From DASSQJ01 sp963730165 (GTDB lineage: Bacteria > Actinomycetota > Actinomycetes > Actinomycetales > Dermatophilaceae), in assembly GCA_963730165.1 (NCBI GenBank), contig CAVSQS010000002.1, positions 744,001 through 808,000 on the forward strand: 64,000 nt of DNA. The letters are read 5' to 3'. The translations under genes and the position numbers were made by a program. Shown one piece after another: positions 25,807 through 36,655 of this stretch. Each line of letters starts with the position of its first letter. Position 1 is the stretch's first letter. The notes under the pieces are model-generated. The model was not told the DNA's origin, ran no database searches, and was given only the letters and a program-made list of their open reading frames with translations.

Positions 25807-28301
25807 CACTTCGCCTCCTTCGTGACGGTGACGAGGGCGCCGGGGGCTCCGGCGAGCGTGGACCGCAGGTCGCAGTCCGTCGAGTTCGTGGGCAGCCACA
25901 CGACGTGGTCGGCCATCTCGCCGACGACGACGGGGGCCGTCACGACCACCTCCCCCGCGCGCACGGTGAGGGCGTCGCCGTCGGTGACGCCCAGGTCGGC
26001 GGCGGTGCGGGCCGAGACGCGGGCCACGGGTGCCGGGGCGGTGCCGGCGAGGTACGGCTCGCCGTCCTGGAGGCTCCCGGCGTCGAGCAGGTGGCGCCAC
26101 GTCGCGAGGACGAGCGTGCCCTCCTCGAGGTGGGGCACGTGGCCCGGCTCGGTGGCCGGTGCCGACGCCCGGGCGCCGCCCCACGGGCCGAGTGCGGCCA
26201 TCTCGGCGCGCACCTCCCGCAGCGAGCGGGTGCCCAGGAACTCGCCGAGCTCGTCGGCCACCATGTCGAGGGCGCGGTAGTCGCTGACGTGGCCGGTGTC
26301 CAGCGCCGCCTCGAAGGCCCGGACACGGCCCTCCCAGTCGACGAAGGTGCCGCCCTTCTCCGCGTGGGCCGCCACGGGGAGCACGACGTCGGCGACCTCG
26401 GTGACCCCCGACGGCCGGATCTCGAGGGAGACGACGAACGGGCGCTCCATCGCCTCCACGGCACCGGCGAAGCCGATGTCGTCCGGGTCGACGCCACCGA
26501 CGACGAGCGCACCGAGCTCACCGGTGGCGGCGGCAGCGAGGATGCCCGCGGTGTCGCGGCCGGGCTCGGCGGGCAGAGAGGGCACCTGCCACGCCGCGGC
26601 GACCTCGTCGCGGGCGGCGGCATCGGAGACGGGGCGACCACCGGGCAGGAGCGTGGGGAACGCACCGCCCTCGAGGGCGCCGCGCTCACCCGCACGCCGG
26701 GGGACCCAGGCGACGCGGGCACCGCTGGACTCCGCCAGGGTCAGGACCGCGGTGAGCGCTCCGGGCACCATCGCCAGCCGTTCGCCGACGAGCACGACCG
26801 AGCCCTCGCCGAGCGTCTCGGCGGCGGCGGTGACCAGGTCGGACCCCTTGCCCTTCGAGAGGGCCCGGAGCACCTCGGGCTCGGTACCCGGTGCGGTGGG
26901 GATGAGGGTGCCGCCCATCTTGGCCAGCCCGCGGGTGGCGACCGGCGACACAGCGAAGACGCGGGTGCGATTGCGGCGGAACGCCTTCCGGAGGCGGAGG
27001 AAGACGATCGGGCTCTCGTCCTCGGGCTCGAGCCCGACGAGGAGAACCGAGGGCGCGGCCTCGAGGTCGCGGTACGAGACCCCGACGCCGGGTGCGTCGT
27101 CGGCGTCGTCGACACCGGTGCCCACGACGTGCGCGGCGAGGAACTCGGCCTCCTCCTCGGAGTGCGGCCGGGCCCGGAAGTCGACGTCGTTGGTGCCGAG
27201 CACGGTGCGGGCGAACTTGCCGTAGGCGTAGGCGTCCTCGGCGCTCACCCGACCGCCGACGAGGACACCCGCGGCCTGACCGCGCAGGCCTTCGGCCACG
27301 GCCTCGAGCGCCATTCGCCACGACACGACCCGCAGCTCACCGGAGTCGTCACGGACCATCGGCAACTGCAGCCGGTCGCCGACCCCCGTGTAGGCGAAGG
27401 CCCAGCGGCCCTTGTCGCAGTTCCACTCCTCGTTCACCGCCGGCTCGTTGCGAGCCAGCCGGCGCAGCACGGTGCCATGGCGGTGGTCGGTGCGCTGGGC
27501 ACAGCCACTCGCGCAGTGCTCGCACACGCTCGGCGTCGAGACGAGGTCGAACGGGCGCGACCTGAACCGGTAGGCCGCACCGGTGAGCGCCCCCACCGGG
27601 CAGATCTGGACGGTGTTGCCGGAGAAGTACGACTCGAACGGCTTCTCCTCGTAGATGCCGACCTGCTGGAGGGCACCCCGCTCGACGAGGGCGATGAACG
27701 GGTCACCGGCGACCTGGTCGGAGAAGCGGGTACAACGGGCACACAGGACGCAGCGCTCGCGGTCGAGGAGCACCTGGCTGCTGATGTTGATCGGCTTGGG
27801 GTAGGTGCGCTTGACGTCCTCGAAGCGCGAGGTGCCGCGCCCGTTGGCCATCGCCTGGTTCTGCAGGGGGCACTCGCCACCCTTGTCGCACACGGGGCAG
27901 TCGAGCGGGTGGTTGATGAGCAGCAGCTCCATGACGCCCTGCTGCGCCTTGGCGGCGCCCTCGGACGTGTACTGGGTCTTGACGATCATCCCCGGGGCGA
28001 CGGTCATCGTGCAGGAGGCCTGGGGCTTCATCCGCCCGGGAGGGCCCTGCATCTGGGTCGGCTCGCCGGGCTCGCCGTCCGGGCCGGGCCGACCCGGCAT
28101 CCACACCTCGACGAGGCACTGGCGGCAGGCGCCGACGGGGTCGAGGCCCGGGTGGTCGCAGAAGCGCGGGATCTCGATGCCGGCCACCTCGGCGGCTCGG
28201 ATGATGAGGGTCCCCTTGGGCACCGACACCTCGATGCCGTCGATGGTCAGCGTGACCAGGTCGGCCGCCTCGGGGGCCTTCCGCTGCGTCGTCGTCGTCA
28301 T
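25806..28301 (-). CDS. nuoG: NADH-quinone oxidoreductase subunit G
   Basis: An 831-residue iron-sulfur subunit of the NADH arm. The N-terminal [2Fe-2S] domain has FCDHPGLDPVGACRQCLVEV. The His-ligated cluster site is INHPLDCPVCDKGGECPLQ, and the next site reads CVLCARCTRFSDQ. A CxxCxxxC-x27-C set (CEHCASGC followed by Cys in EEWNCDKGRW) is the ligand pattern of the extra N7 cluster found only in some bacteria. A molybdopterin-oxidoreductase-like domain without obvious Mo ligands follows. ATG 28301 is preferred over the upstream in-frame start, since it overlaps the nuoF stop and matches family N-termini (VTLTIDGIEVSVPKGTLIIR). Confidence 0.95.
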   Translation of the reverse strand: MTTTTQRKAPEAADLVTLTIDGIEVSVPKGTLIIRAAEVAGIEIPRFCDHPGLDPVGACRQCLVEVWMPGRPGPDGEPGEPTQMQGPPGRMKPQASCTMTVAPGMIVKTQYTSEGAAKAQQGVMELLLINHPLDCPVCDKGGECPLQNQAMANGRGTSRFEDVKRTYPKPINISSQVLLDRERCVLCARCTRFSDQVAGDPFIALVERGALQQVGIYEEKPFESYFSGNTVQICPVGALTGAAYRFRSRPFDLVSTPSVCEHCASGCAQRTDHRHGTVLRRLARNEPAVNEEWNCDKGRWAFAYTGVGDRLQLPMVRDDSGELRVVSWRMALEAVAEGLRGQAAGVLVGGRVSAEDAYAYGKFARTVLGTNDVDFRARPHSEEEAEFLAAHVVGTGVDDADDAPGVGVSYRDLEAAPSVLLVGLEPEDESPIVFLRLRKAFRRNRTRVFAVSPVATRGLAKMGGTLIPTAPGTEPEVLRALSKGKGSDLVTAAAETLGEGSVVLVGERLAMVPGALTAVLTLAESSGARVAWVPRRAGERGALEGGAFPTLLPGGRPVSDAAARDEVAAAWQVPSLPAEPGRDTAGILAAAATGELGALVVGGVDPDDIGFAGAVEAMERPFVVSLEIRPSGVTEVADVVLPVAAHAEKGGTFVDWEGRVRAFEAALDTGHVSDYRALDMVADELGEFLGTRSLREVRAEMAALGPWGGARASAPATEPGHVPHLEEGTLVLATWRHLLDAGSLQDGEPYLAGTAPAPVARVSARTAADLGVTDGDALTVRAGEVVVTAPVVVGEMADHVVWLPTNSTDCDLRSTLAGAPGALVTVTKEAK

Positions 28302-29635
28302 GCGGTGACGGTCTCCTTGCTCGTGCTCGCGCCGCCGTCCCTGGCCCAGACCGTGGAGGCGCGCGGGTCGAACGGGCACCCCCGGTTCTCGAGGTGGGCG
28401 AGGTACTCGTCGCGGAAGTACTCGATCGAGCTCGTGATCGGGCTGGTCGCGCCGTCCCCGAGCGCGCAGAAGCTGCGGCCGAGGATGTTGTCACTGATGT
28501 CCAGGAGCTTGTCGATGTCCTCCTCGGTGCCATCGCCGTGCTCGAGCCGCCCGAGGATCTGCTTGAGCCACCACGTGCCCTCACGGCACGGGGTGCACTT
28601 GCCGCAGGACTCGTGCTTGTAGAAGTCGGTCCAGCGGTCCACGGCCCGTACGACGCACACGGTGTCGTCGAACACCTGCAGCGCCCGGGTGCCGAGCATG
28701 GACCCGGCCGCCCCGACCGACTCGAAGTCGAGCGGCACATCGAGGTGCTCGGCCGTGAACAGGGGGGTCGAGGATCCGCCCGGGGTCCAGAACTTCAGCT
28801 CGTGGTCGGGGTCGCGCATGCCGCCGGCGAGCTCGAGCAGCTCGCGCATCGTGATGCCGAGCGGGGCCTCGAACTGGCCCGGGTTCCGCACGTGGCCGGA
28901 GAGGCTGAAGATCCCGAACCCGGTGGACTTCTCCGTGCCCATCGACGTGAACCAGTCGACGCCCTCCTGGATGATCCCCGGGACGGACGCGATGGACTCG
29001 ACGTTGTTGACCGACGTGGGACGGGCGTAAAGGCCCGCGGCGCCGGGGAACGGCGGCTTGCTGCGGGGCTGGCCGCGGCGGCCCTCGAGGCTGTCGAGGA
29101 GCGCGGTCTCCTCGCCGCAGATGTAGGCGCCGGCGCCGGCGTGCACGGTGATCTCGACGTCGACCCCGCTGCCGTTGACGTCACGGCCGACCAGGCCTGC
29201 CGCCCGGGCCTCCTCGACCGCGGCCAGGAGCCGGCGGTAGACGTGGACGACCTCGCCGCGCAGGTAGATGAAGGCGTGCTCGCAGCCGATCGCGTACGAG
29301 GAGATGACGACGCCCTCGATGAGCACGTGCGGGTTGGCCATCATGAGCGGCACGTCCTTGCACGTGCCCGGCTCGGACTCGTCGGCGTTGACGACGAGGT
29401 AGCGCGGTCCGCCGTCCGGTGGCGCCATGAACGACCACTTCAGCCCGGTGGGGAAGCCGGCGCCGCCACGGCCGCGCAGGCTGGAGTCCTTGACCGCCTG
29501 GAGCACGTCACCGGGCTCCATCGCGAGCGCGGTCTCGAGCGCGCGGTAGCCGCCGCCGTCCCGGTAGGTCTTCAGGGTCCAGGAGCGCTCGGCGTCCCAG
29601 CCACGGCTGAGGACCGGCGTCAGGGTGCTCGCCAT
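28298..29635 (-). CDS. nuoF: NADH-quinone oxidoreductase subunit F (NADH/FMN-binding)
   Basis: A 445-residue subunit that oxidises NADH. The FMN/NADH site is visible as SLRGRGGAGFPTGLKWSF (about 53-70) and GAGAYICGEETALLDSLEG. The [4Fe-4S] N3 ligands are in ESCGKCTPCREGTWW plus a Cys about 40 residues later (RSFCALGDGA). Length matches the family (430-450). ATG 29635 overlaps the nuoE stop. Confidence 0.96.
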   Translation of the reverse strand: MASTLTPVLSRGWDAERSWTLKTYRDGGGYRALETALAMEPGDVLQAVKDSSLRGRGGAGFPTGLKWSFMAPPDGGPRYLVVNADESEPGTCKDVPLMMANPHVLIEGVVISSYAIGCEHAFIYLRGEVVHVYRRLLAAVEEARAAGLVGRDVNGSGVDVEITVHAGAGAYICGEETALLDSLEGRRGQPRSKPPFPGAAGLYARPTSVNNVESIASVPGIIQEGVDWFTSMGTEKSTGFGIFSLSGHVRNPGQFEAPLGITMRELLELAGGMRDPDHELKFWTPGGSSTPLFTAEHLDVPLDFESVGAAGSMLGTRALQVFDDTVCVVRAVDRWTDFYKHESCGKCTPCREGTWWLKQILGRLEHGDGTEEDIDKLLDISDNILGRSFCALGDGATSPITSSIEYFRDEYLAHLENRGCPFDPRASTVWARDGGASTSKETVTA

Positions 29636-30800
29636 CACTCGTCCTTCCCGTCGGTGCCCTGATCGGGTGCGTCGTCCCCGGCGTCGGCGTCGCGCTCGGC
29701 GGCTGCCGCCGCGCCGGCATCGTGGCCGACCGGGACCGAGGCGCTCTGGGCCGAGACGTTGGCGGCCCGGCCCAGCCGGCCGGGCGTGGCCTCCTGTGGC
29801 GGCGCGACGTCGACGACGTCGGCCGGGATCTCGGTGGGGTTGGCGACCCCGCTGACCCCGTCGCCCGTGGAGACCACCGGCGGCCCGCTCTCCTCGGCCG
29901 AGTCCTTCGCCTCGCCCTTGGTCTCGCCGTCGGCGTCGCCCTCGTGCTTCTCGCCGGGGGCGTCGTCGGCCTCGTCGCGCTCGGCGGCGGGCTCGGCCTT
30001 GTCGGCCTTCGCCTCGTCGTGGCCCGGTGTCACCTCGGTGTTGCCCGGCGCGTCGGCGGCGCCGTCGGACCCGGGTGCACCGCCGCCCTCGGGCGCGGTC
30101 CAGCCGTTCTCGCGGGCGATGCGCAGCCCGAGCAGACTCGGCTCGCCGGCACCCACGCCCTCGTCGGCACGGCCGTCGTCGAACCCGGCGAGCACCCGGC
30201 TGACGTGTTTGAAGGAGCAGACCTTGGCCGCACCACGCGTGGGGGCGACGTCCTCGCCGGCGCGGAGCCGGTCGACGAGCTCGACGGTGGACTCGGGCGT
30301 CTGGTTGTCGAAGAACTCCCAGTTGGCCATCACCACGGGCGCGTAGTCGCAGGCGGCGTTGCACTCGACCCGCTCGAGGGTGACCATCCCGTCGTCGGTG
30401 GTCTCGTCGTGGCCGATGCCGAGGTGCTCGGAGACGGTCTCCCAGATCTCGTCACCACCCATGACCGCGCACAGCGTGTTCGTGCAGACCCCCACCGTGT
30501 ACTCGCCGTTGGGGTGGCGCTTGTACTGCGTGTAGAACGTCGCGACACCGGAGACCTCGGCGGTGCTGAGGTCGAGCAGCTCGGCGCACAGGTCGATGCC
30601 TCGCCCGGTGACGTACCCGTCGACCGACTGCACGAGGTGGAGCAGCGGCAGCAGCGCGGACCGCTTCTGCGGGTAGCGGGCGACCACCTCGGCGGCGTCG
30701 CGCCGCAACTGCGCCTCGACGTCGGCGGGGTACGGGTTCTTGGACTCCTGGGGCACCTCGAGGTGCCCGGAGGCGGTCTGCAGGCCGAAGTCTCCAGCCA

Positions 30801-30801
<1 letters not shown>
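29635..30801 (-). CDS. nuoE: NADH-quinone oxidoreductase subunit E with long acidic tail
   Basis: Residues 1-205 are a normal NuoE. The thioredoxin-like [2Fe-2S] N1a domain has Cys106 and Cys111 (CTNTLCAVMGG) and Cys147 and Cys151 (CNAACDYAPVVMAN). From about residue 235 to 388 there is an extra ~150-residue region, very rich in Asp, Glu, Ala, Gly and Pro (EADDAPGEKHEGDADGETKG), predicted disordered and without recognisable domain. E. coli NuoE has 166 residues and most actinobacterial ones about 200-300, so this tail is unusually long. ATG 30801 overlaps the nuoD stop. Confidence 0.93.
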
Positions 30802-32209
<1,408 letters not shown>

Positions 32210-32210
<1 letters not shown>

Positions 32211-33031
32211 CAGCTGTACGCCCTCCGCTCGTCGGGCGGCGGCACGGTGCCGCCCTTGTACTCGACGGGGATGCCGCCGAGCGGGTAGTCCTTGCGCTGC
32301 GGGTGGCCCGGCCAGTCGTCGGGCATCAGGATGCGGGTCAGCGCCGGGTGTCCGTCGAAGACGATGCCGAACATGTCCCAGGTCTCGCGCTCGTGCCAGT
32401 CGACACCGGGCCAGACGGAGACGACCGACGGCACGTGCGGGTCGTCGTCGGGGCAGGTGACCTCGAGCCGCACCCGGCGGCTGCCGTGCGTGATCGAGAG
32501 CAGGTGGTAGACGGCGTGCAGCTCACGGGCGGCCTCGCCGGGGAAGTGCACGCCGGACACGCTCGTGCACATCTCGAAGCGCAGCGCCGGGTCGTCGCGC
32601 AGGACGCGGGCCACGGCGAGCAGGTGCTCGCGGGCGACGAAGAGGGTCATCTCACCGCGGTCGACGACGACGCGCTCGACGGCGTCGTGGTAGCCGACGG
32701 TCTCGGTCAGCCCGGTGCCCAGCGTGTCGGCGACCTCGTCGAAGTAGGAGCCGTAGGGACGGGGGCTGGCGCCGGGGAACAGCGTCGGCGTGACCAGCCC
32801 GCCGTAGCCGGAGGTGTCCTGGCCCCGGGTGGCCCCGAACATGCCCCGGCGCTCGCCGACCCGGACCGGCTCGAGGTCGGCCTCGTCGAGGTCCTGCCAG
32901 CGGGCGATGTTCGCGCTGTGCGCGGCGTCGAGGTCGCCGGGGGCGTCGTCGGTGCGGGTCTCCTCGGTGTCGACGTCCTTGTCGGGGACGGGCTGGACGT
33001 CGCTGTCCTCGAGGTGCTTCTCGTCGCTCAT
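32210..33031 (-). CDS. nuoC: NADH-quinone oxidoreductase subunit C
   Basis: A 273-residue peripheral subunit (30-kDa family). The signature near the C-terminus is WHERETWDMFGIVFDGHPAL followed by ILMPDDWPGHPQRKDYPLGG. The first ~110 residues are an acidic, poorly conserved extension typical of high-GC actinobacteria. ATG 33031 overlaps the nuoB stop. NuoC and NuoD are separate genes, unlike the enterobacterial fusion. Confidence 0.95.
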
Positions 33032-33627
33032 GCGAGCAGGTTCTTCCCGGTGGGCGCCGCGAGGTGCGCGAGGTGGTCGTGCGTGGCGGGCATCTGCGAC
33101 GTCGGTGTGGCGCGCAGCGCGGCCTCCTCGGCGGCCCGGGCGGCGGCGACCCGGTTGACGCCGAGCTTGCTGCCCTGAATCTGCTCGTGGAGCGCGATGA
33201 TGGCGTTGAGCAGCATCTCGGGGCGAGGCGGGCAGCCGGGGAGGTAGATGTCGACGGGGATGATGTGGTCGACGCCCTGGACGATCGCGTAGTTGTTGAA
33301 CATGCCGCCCGAGCTCGCGCAGACCCCCATCGAGATGACCCACTTGGGGTTGGGCATCTGGTCGTAGACCTGCCGCACGACCGGGGCCATCTTCTGCGAG
33401 ACGCGGCCGGCGACGATCATCAGGTCGGCCTGGCGAGGGGTGGCGGCGAACCGTTCCATCCCGAAGCGCGCGATGTCGTAGTCGGGGGTGCCGACGGCCA
33501 TCATCTCGATGGCGCAGCAGGCGAGCCCGAAGGTCGCAGGCCAGATCGACGCCTTGCGCATGTAGCCGACGACGTTCTCGAGCGTCGTGAGGGCGAACCC
33601 GGCGGGCAGCTTCTCCTCGAGTCCCAT
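33028..33627 (-). CDS. nuoB: NADH-quinone oxidoreductase subunit B
   Basis: A 199-residue subunit binding the N2 cluster next to quinone. Ligands are in FGLACCAIEMMAVG (adjacent Cys), ISMGVCASSGGMFNN and YLPGCPPRPEMLL. ATG 33627. It is the operon copy; the other copy at 5464-6045 keeps all four cysteines but differs in its N-terminal and C-terminal thirds. Confidence 0.96.
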   Translation of the reverse strand: MGLEEKLPAGFALTTLENVVGYMRKASIWPATFGLACCAIEMMAVGTPDYDIARFGMERFAATPRQADLMIVAGRVSQKMAPVVRQVYDQMPNPKWVISMGVCASSGGMFNNYAIVQGVDHIIPVDIYLPGCPPRPEMLLNAIIALHEQIQGSKLGVNRVAAARAAEEAALRATPTSQMPATHDHLAHLAAPTGKNLLA

Positions 33628-33667
33628 CAGGCCTCCTCAGGTATGGGGACGGACGTGGTGGCGGGGG

Positions 33668-34030
33668 TCAGTCCCACTCGAGGCCTCCCCGCTTCCAGAC
33701 GTAGACGTACGCGACGAACACGGTCAGCACGAACAGGACGATCTCGATCAGGGCGAACAACCCGAGCTGGTCGAAGGCCACGGCGAAGGGGTACAGGAAG
33801 ATCGCCTCGACGTCGAAGATGATGAAGAGCATCGCCGTGAGGAAGTACTTCACCGGCACGCGGCCGCCACCCTCGGCCCGCGGGGTGGGCTGGATGCCGC
33901 ACTCGTAGGCCTCCATCTTGGCGCGGTTGTAGCGCTTGGGACCGACGACGAGGCTCGTGCCCACCGACAGCGCCGCGAACCCGAAGCCGAGCGCCGTGAG
34001 GATGAGGACGGGGACGTAGGGGTTGCTCAT
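33668..34030 (-). CDS. nuoA: NADH-quinone oxidoreductase subunit A
   Basis: A 120-residue three-helix subunit and first gene of the nuo operon. It contains the conserved KMEAYECGIQPTPRAEGGGR loop (including the redox-sensitive Cys position) and PVKYFLTAMLFIIFDVEAIF with the acidic helix residues. ATG 34030 has AGGGGAG 11 nt upstream. The gap of 40 bp to nuoB is the longest inside the operon. Confidence 0.95.
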   Translation of the reverse strand: MSNPYVPVLILTALGFGFAALSVGTSLVVGPKRYNRAKMEAYECGIQPTPRAEGGGRVPVKYFLTAMLFIIFDVEAIFLYPFAVAFDQLGLFALIEIVLFVLTVFVAYVYVWKRGGLEWD

Positions 34031-34274
34031 CGCAGGACAACTCCCCTTTCGCTGCTCGTGGTCGGCCGCTGGGCGTCAGACACCGCGCGCTCGCGGCACG
34101 TTGTCGCCATCCTAGGGGGAGTGACGTACGCCTCAACCCGCGCGGTGGTGCCGCTGACGGGCACCCACGCCGGACGCTGCCTGGTGGTCACTCGGGCCTC
34201 GGTGGGTTTGTGAACGTCTTCACGAATGGTCGGAAGTCTAGGCGCCGCCTCCGGCACCTCGCACTTAGGCGGGC
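34031..34274 (-). promoter_or_regulatory. Leader and probable promoter region of the nuo operon
   Basis: This 244-bp stretch separates nuoA from the menG gene upstream on the same strand. It contains two small perfect inverted repeats: GTGAA-CGTC-TTCAC at 34210-34223, a possible operator, and TTAGGC-GG-GCCTAA at 34265-34278, which overlaps the menG stop codon. I see no convincing -35/-10 pair. The operon promoter is placed here by position only. Confidence 0.4.
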
Positions 34275-34997
34275 CTAACCCTCGACGGGTGCGCTGTCAC
34301 CGGTCCCGGGCCGGGTCGCCCGGTGGAGCGCCACGATGCCGCCGGAGAGGTCGCGCCACTCGACTCCGGCCCAGCCGGCGGCGGCCACCCGCTGCGCGAG
34401 CTCGCGCTGGCCGGGCCACTCGGCGATGGACTCGGCGAGGTAGACGTAGGACTCGGGATCGGAGCTGACCCGCCGCGCGATGGCCGGCAGGCTGCCCATG
34501 AGGTACCGCGAGTACACGGTGCGGAAGGCGCCGTTCGAGGGATGGCTGAACTCGCAGACGACGAGCCGGCCACCCGGCTTCGTGACCCGGAGGAACTCGC
34601 GCAACGCGGCGTCGGGGTCCGAGACGTTGCGCAGGCCGAAGCTCATCGTCACGACGTCGAACGAGGCGTCGGCGAACGGCAGCCGGGTCGCGTCGGCGGC
34701 GGTGAACCCGAGGTCGCTGCGGCGGCGGTGGCCGACGCGCAGCATCCCCAGGGAGAAGTCCGCGGGGACGACGTCGACGCCGCTGTCGGCGAACGGCTCG
34801 CTGCTCGTGCCGGTGCCGGCGGCGATGTCGAGGACCCGCTGGCCGGGCCGCGCACCGCAGGCCTCGACCACGGCCCTCCGCCAGCGGCGGTCCTGGCCGA
34901 GCGAGAGGATGTCGTTGGTGACGTCGTACCGGTGCGCGACGTCGTCGAACATCGCCGCGACGTCGCGCGGGTCCTTGTCGAGGGAGGCACGAGACAT
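34275..34997 (-). CDS. menG: Demethylmenaquinone methyltransferase (UbiE/MenG family)
   Basis: A 240-residue SAM-dependent methyltransferase catalysing the last carbon methylation of menaquinone. Motif I is VLDIAAGTGTSSEPFADSG (55-73); further UbiE signatures are RYDVTNDILSLGQDRRWRRA (23-42), MSFGLRNVSDPDAALREFLR and PGGRLVVCEFSHPSN. Start ATG 34997 aligns with the family N-terminus; ATG 35006 is three codons upstream. Divergent from menF by 125 bp, upstream of nuo on the same strand. Confidence 0.92.
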   Translation of the reverse strand: MSRASLDKDPRDVAAMFDDVAHRYDVTNDILSLGQDRRWRRAVVEACGARPGQRVLDIAAGTGTSSEPFADSGVDVVPADFSLGMLRVGHRRRSDLGFTAADATRLPFADASFDVVTMSFGLRNVSDPDAALREFLRVTKPGGRLVVCEFSHPSNGAFRTVYSRYLMGSLPAIARRVSSDPESYVYLAESIAEWPGQRELAQRVAAAGWAGVEWRDLSGGIVALHRATRPGTGDSAPVEG

Positions 34998-35122
34998 GGG
35001 GGCCATCCTCGCACCGGGCCGCGGCCGACGCGCACCCGGCGCTCGCCGTCCTCTCTCTCCCCCCGAGGGCACCGCGACCTGGGGACACCGGGCCGGTCGG
35101 GGCGCCGTATCGTTCTGTCCCG

Positions 35123-36433
35123 ATGACCTCGCTGCCCGCGGGGCGCCCGGACCAGCCGGTACCGGCAGCCCCTCTCGTCGCCCGGACCGTGCCACTGGAC
35201 CCCGAGCTGGCCGCCGACCTGCTGGCCCTCGTGCCACCCGGCGGCGCCCGTGACGCCTGCTCGTGGGTGCGCCGTGGCGAGGGGCTCGTCGGGTGGGGGC
35301 GCGCCGCGGAGCACACGGCCACCGGCCCCGACCGCTTCGCCGCCCTCGAGCGGTGGTGGCAGCACCTCTCCCGCTCCGCGGTGGTCCGTGACGAGGTCGA
35401 CCTGCCGGGCACGGGCCCGGTGGCCTTCGGGTCGGTGGCGTACGCGGACTCGTCCGCCGCGGGGGGCTCGCTCGTCGTCCCCGAGGTCGTCGTCGGCCGC
35501 CGCCAAGGCATCGCCTGGCTCACGACCGTGTCGGCGGAGCGTGCGGTCGCCGCGGTGCCCGGGCAGGCCCGGGTCGAGGTGCAGCCGTCCCCGGAGGCGC
35601 CCCGGAACGTGGCCTTCGCCGACGGCGCGCTGCCCCCCGGCCAGTGGGCCGGCGCGGTGGCCGAGGCGGTCGCCCGCATCACCGAGGGCCGGCTCGACAA
35701 GGTCGTCCTCGCCCGTGACCTCGAGGTGAGCACGAGCGCACCGGTCGACGTGCGCTGGCTGCTGCAGCGGCTGGCCGAGCGCTACGAGACGACCTGGGTG
35801 TTCGCGGTCGACGGCCTCGTGGGGGCGACCCCCGAGCTGCTCGTGCGCCGCGAGAAGGGCCTGGTCACCTCCCGGGTGCTAGCGGGCACCATCCGCCGCA
35901 CCGGCGACGACACCCACGACCTCGCCCTCGCCGGCTCGTTGGCCCGCTCGTCGAAGGACCTCGAGGAGCACGAGTACGCGGTGCGGTCGGTGGCCGACGC
36001 GCTGGCGCCGCACTGCTCGTCGATGAACGTCCCCGAGGCGCCCTTCGTGCTGCACCTCTCCAACGTCATGCACCTCGCCACCGACGTGGCCGGGGTGCTC
36101 GCCGACGACGCGTCGTCGCTGGGGCTGGCCGACGCGCTGCACCCCTCGGCCGCCGTCTGCGGCACCCCGCGGGAGGCCGCCGACACGCTCATCGCCGAGC
36201 TCGAGCAGATGGACCGCGGCCGCTACGCGGGTCCGGTGGGGTGGATCGACACCGACGGTGACGGCGAGTGGGGCATCGCGCTGCGCTGCGGGCTCGTGGA
36301 GCCCTCGGACCCCACGCGGCTGCGGCTGTTCGCGGGGTGCGGGATCGTCGCGGGGTCGGACCCCGCCGACGAGCTCGCCGAGTCGTCGGCGAAGCTGGTG
36401 CCGATGCGCGACGCCCTCACCGCGGACGCCTGA
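35123..36433 (+). CDS. menF: Isochorismate synthase (MenF/EntC family)
   Basis: A 436-residue chorismate-binding enzyme that converts chorismate to isochorismate, the entry to menaquinone. Catalytic segments in order: DKVVLARDL (192-200, general-base Lys), VLAGTIRR (252-259), EEHEYAVRSV (281-290), HPSAAVCGTPR (340-350), RGRYAGPVGW (365-374) and LFAGCGIVAGSDP at the Mg site. The N-terminal third is less conserved, as usual. It could in principle serve siderophore synthesis, but its neighbours are menaquinone genes. ATG 35123, divergent from menG. Confidence 0.92.
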   Translation: MTSLPAGRPDQPVPAAPLVARTVPLDPELAADLLALVPPGGARDACSWVRRGEGLVGWGRAAEHTATGPDRFAALERWWQHLSRSAVVRDEVDLPGTGPVAFGSVAYADSSAAGGSLVVPEVVVGRRQGIAWLTTVSAERAVAAVPGQARVEVQPSPEAPRNVAFADGALPPGQWAGAVAEAVARITEGRLDKVVLARDLEVSTSAPVDVRWLLQRLAERYETTWVFAVDGLVGATPELLVRREKGLVTSRVLAGTIRRTGDDTHDLALAGSLARSSKDLEEHEYAVRSVADALAPHCSSMNVPEAPFVLHLSNVMHLATDVAGVLADDASSLGLADALHPSAAVCGTPREAADTLIAELEQMDRGRYAGPVGWIDTDGDGEWGIALRCGLVEPSDPTRLRLFAGCGIVAGSDPADELAESSAKLVPMRDALTADA

Positions 36434-36482
36434 GCATCCCCTCCGGTCGGCGCAGGTCGATCCCCCGGCTCCGGTCGACTCG

Positions 36483-36609
36483 CCGGCTCTGGTCCATCCC
36501 CCCGGGTCTGGTCCATCCCCCCGGCTCTGGTCCATCCCCCCGGGTCATGGCGCTGCAACACCATGACCCGGGGAGAGGGACCAGAGCCCGCATGAGGGAC
36601 CAGAGCCGG
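36483..36609 (+). repeat. 19-bp tandem repeats with inverted partners around a hairpin
   Basis: Three head-to-tail 19-bp units TCTGGTCCATCCCCCCGGG/C lie at 36488-36506, 36507-36525 and 36526-36544, with degenerate related units just upstream (about 36455-36485). Two inverted partners, GGGACCAGAGCC (36577-36588) and GGGACCAGAGCCGG (36596-36609), are the reverse complement of CCGGCTCTGGTCC at 36483-36495 and 36521-36533. The array lies between the convergent menF and menJ-type genes and encodes nothing recognisable. Confidence 0.85.
36538..36573. terminator. Perfect 13-bp hairpin, probable bidirectional terminator
   Basis: CCCCGGGTCATGG at 36538-36550 pairs perfectly with CCATGACCCGGGG at 36561-36573 around the loop CGCTGCAACA. 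It stands between two convergent gene ends (36433 and 36656), which suits termination from both sides. No U-tract follows, as is common in high-GC actinobacteria. The outer repeat arms can extend the stem. Confidence 0.65.
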
Positions 36610-36655
36610 CGGGGGCGGGCGGCGGACCCGAGGTGGGTCCGGTGGGACTGGGGGG

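Noticed and set aside
25779..28622. 947-codon open frame opposite nuoG and nuoH
   Set aside because: Antisense shadow; NuoG motifs and overlapping starts on the minus strand are unambiguous.
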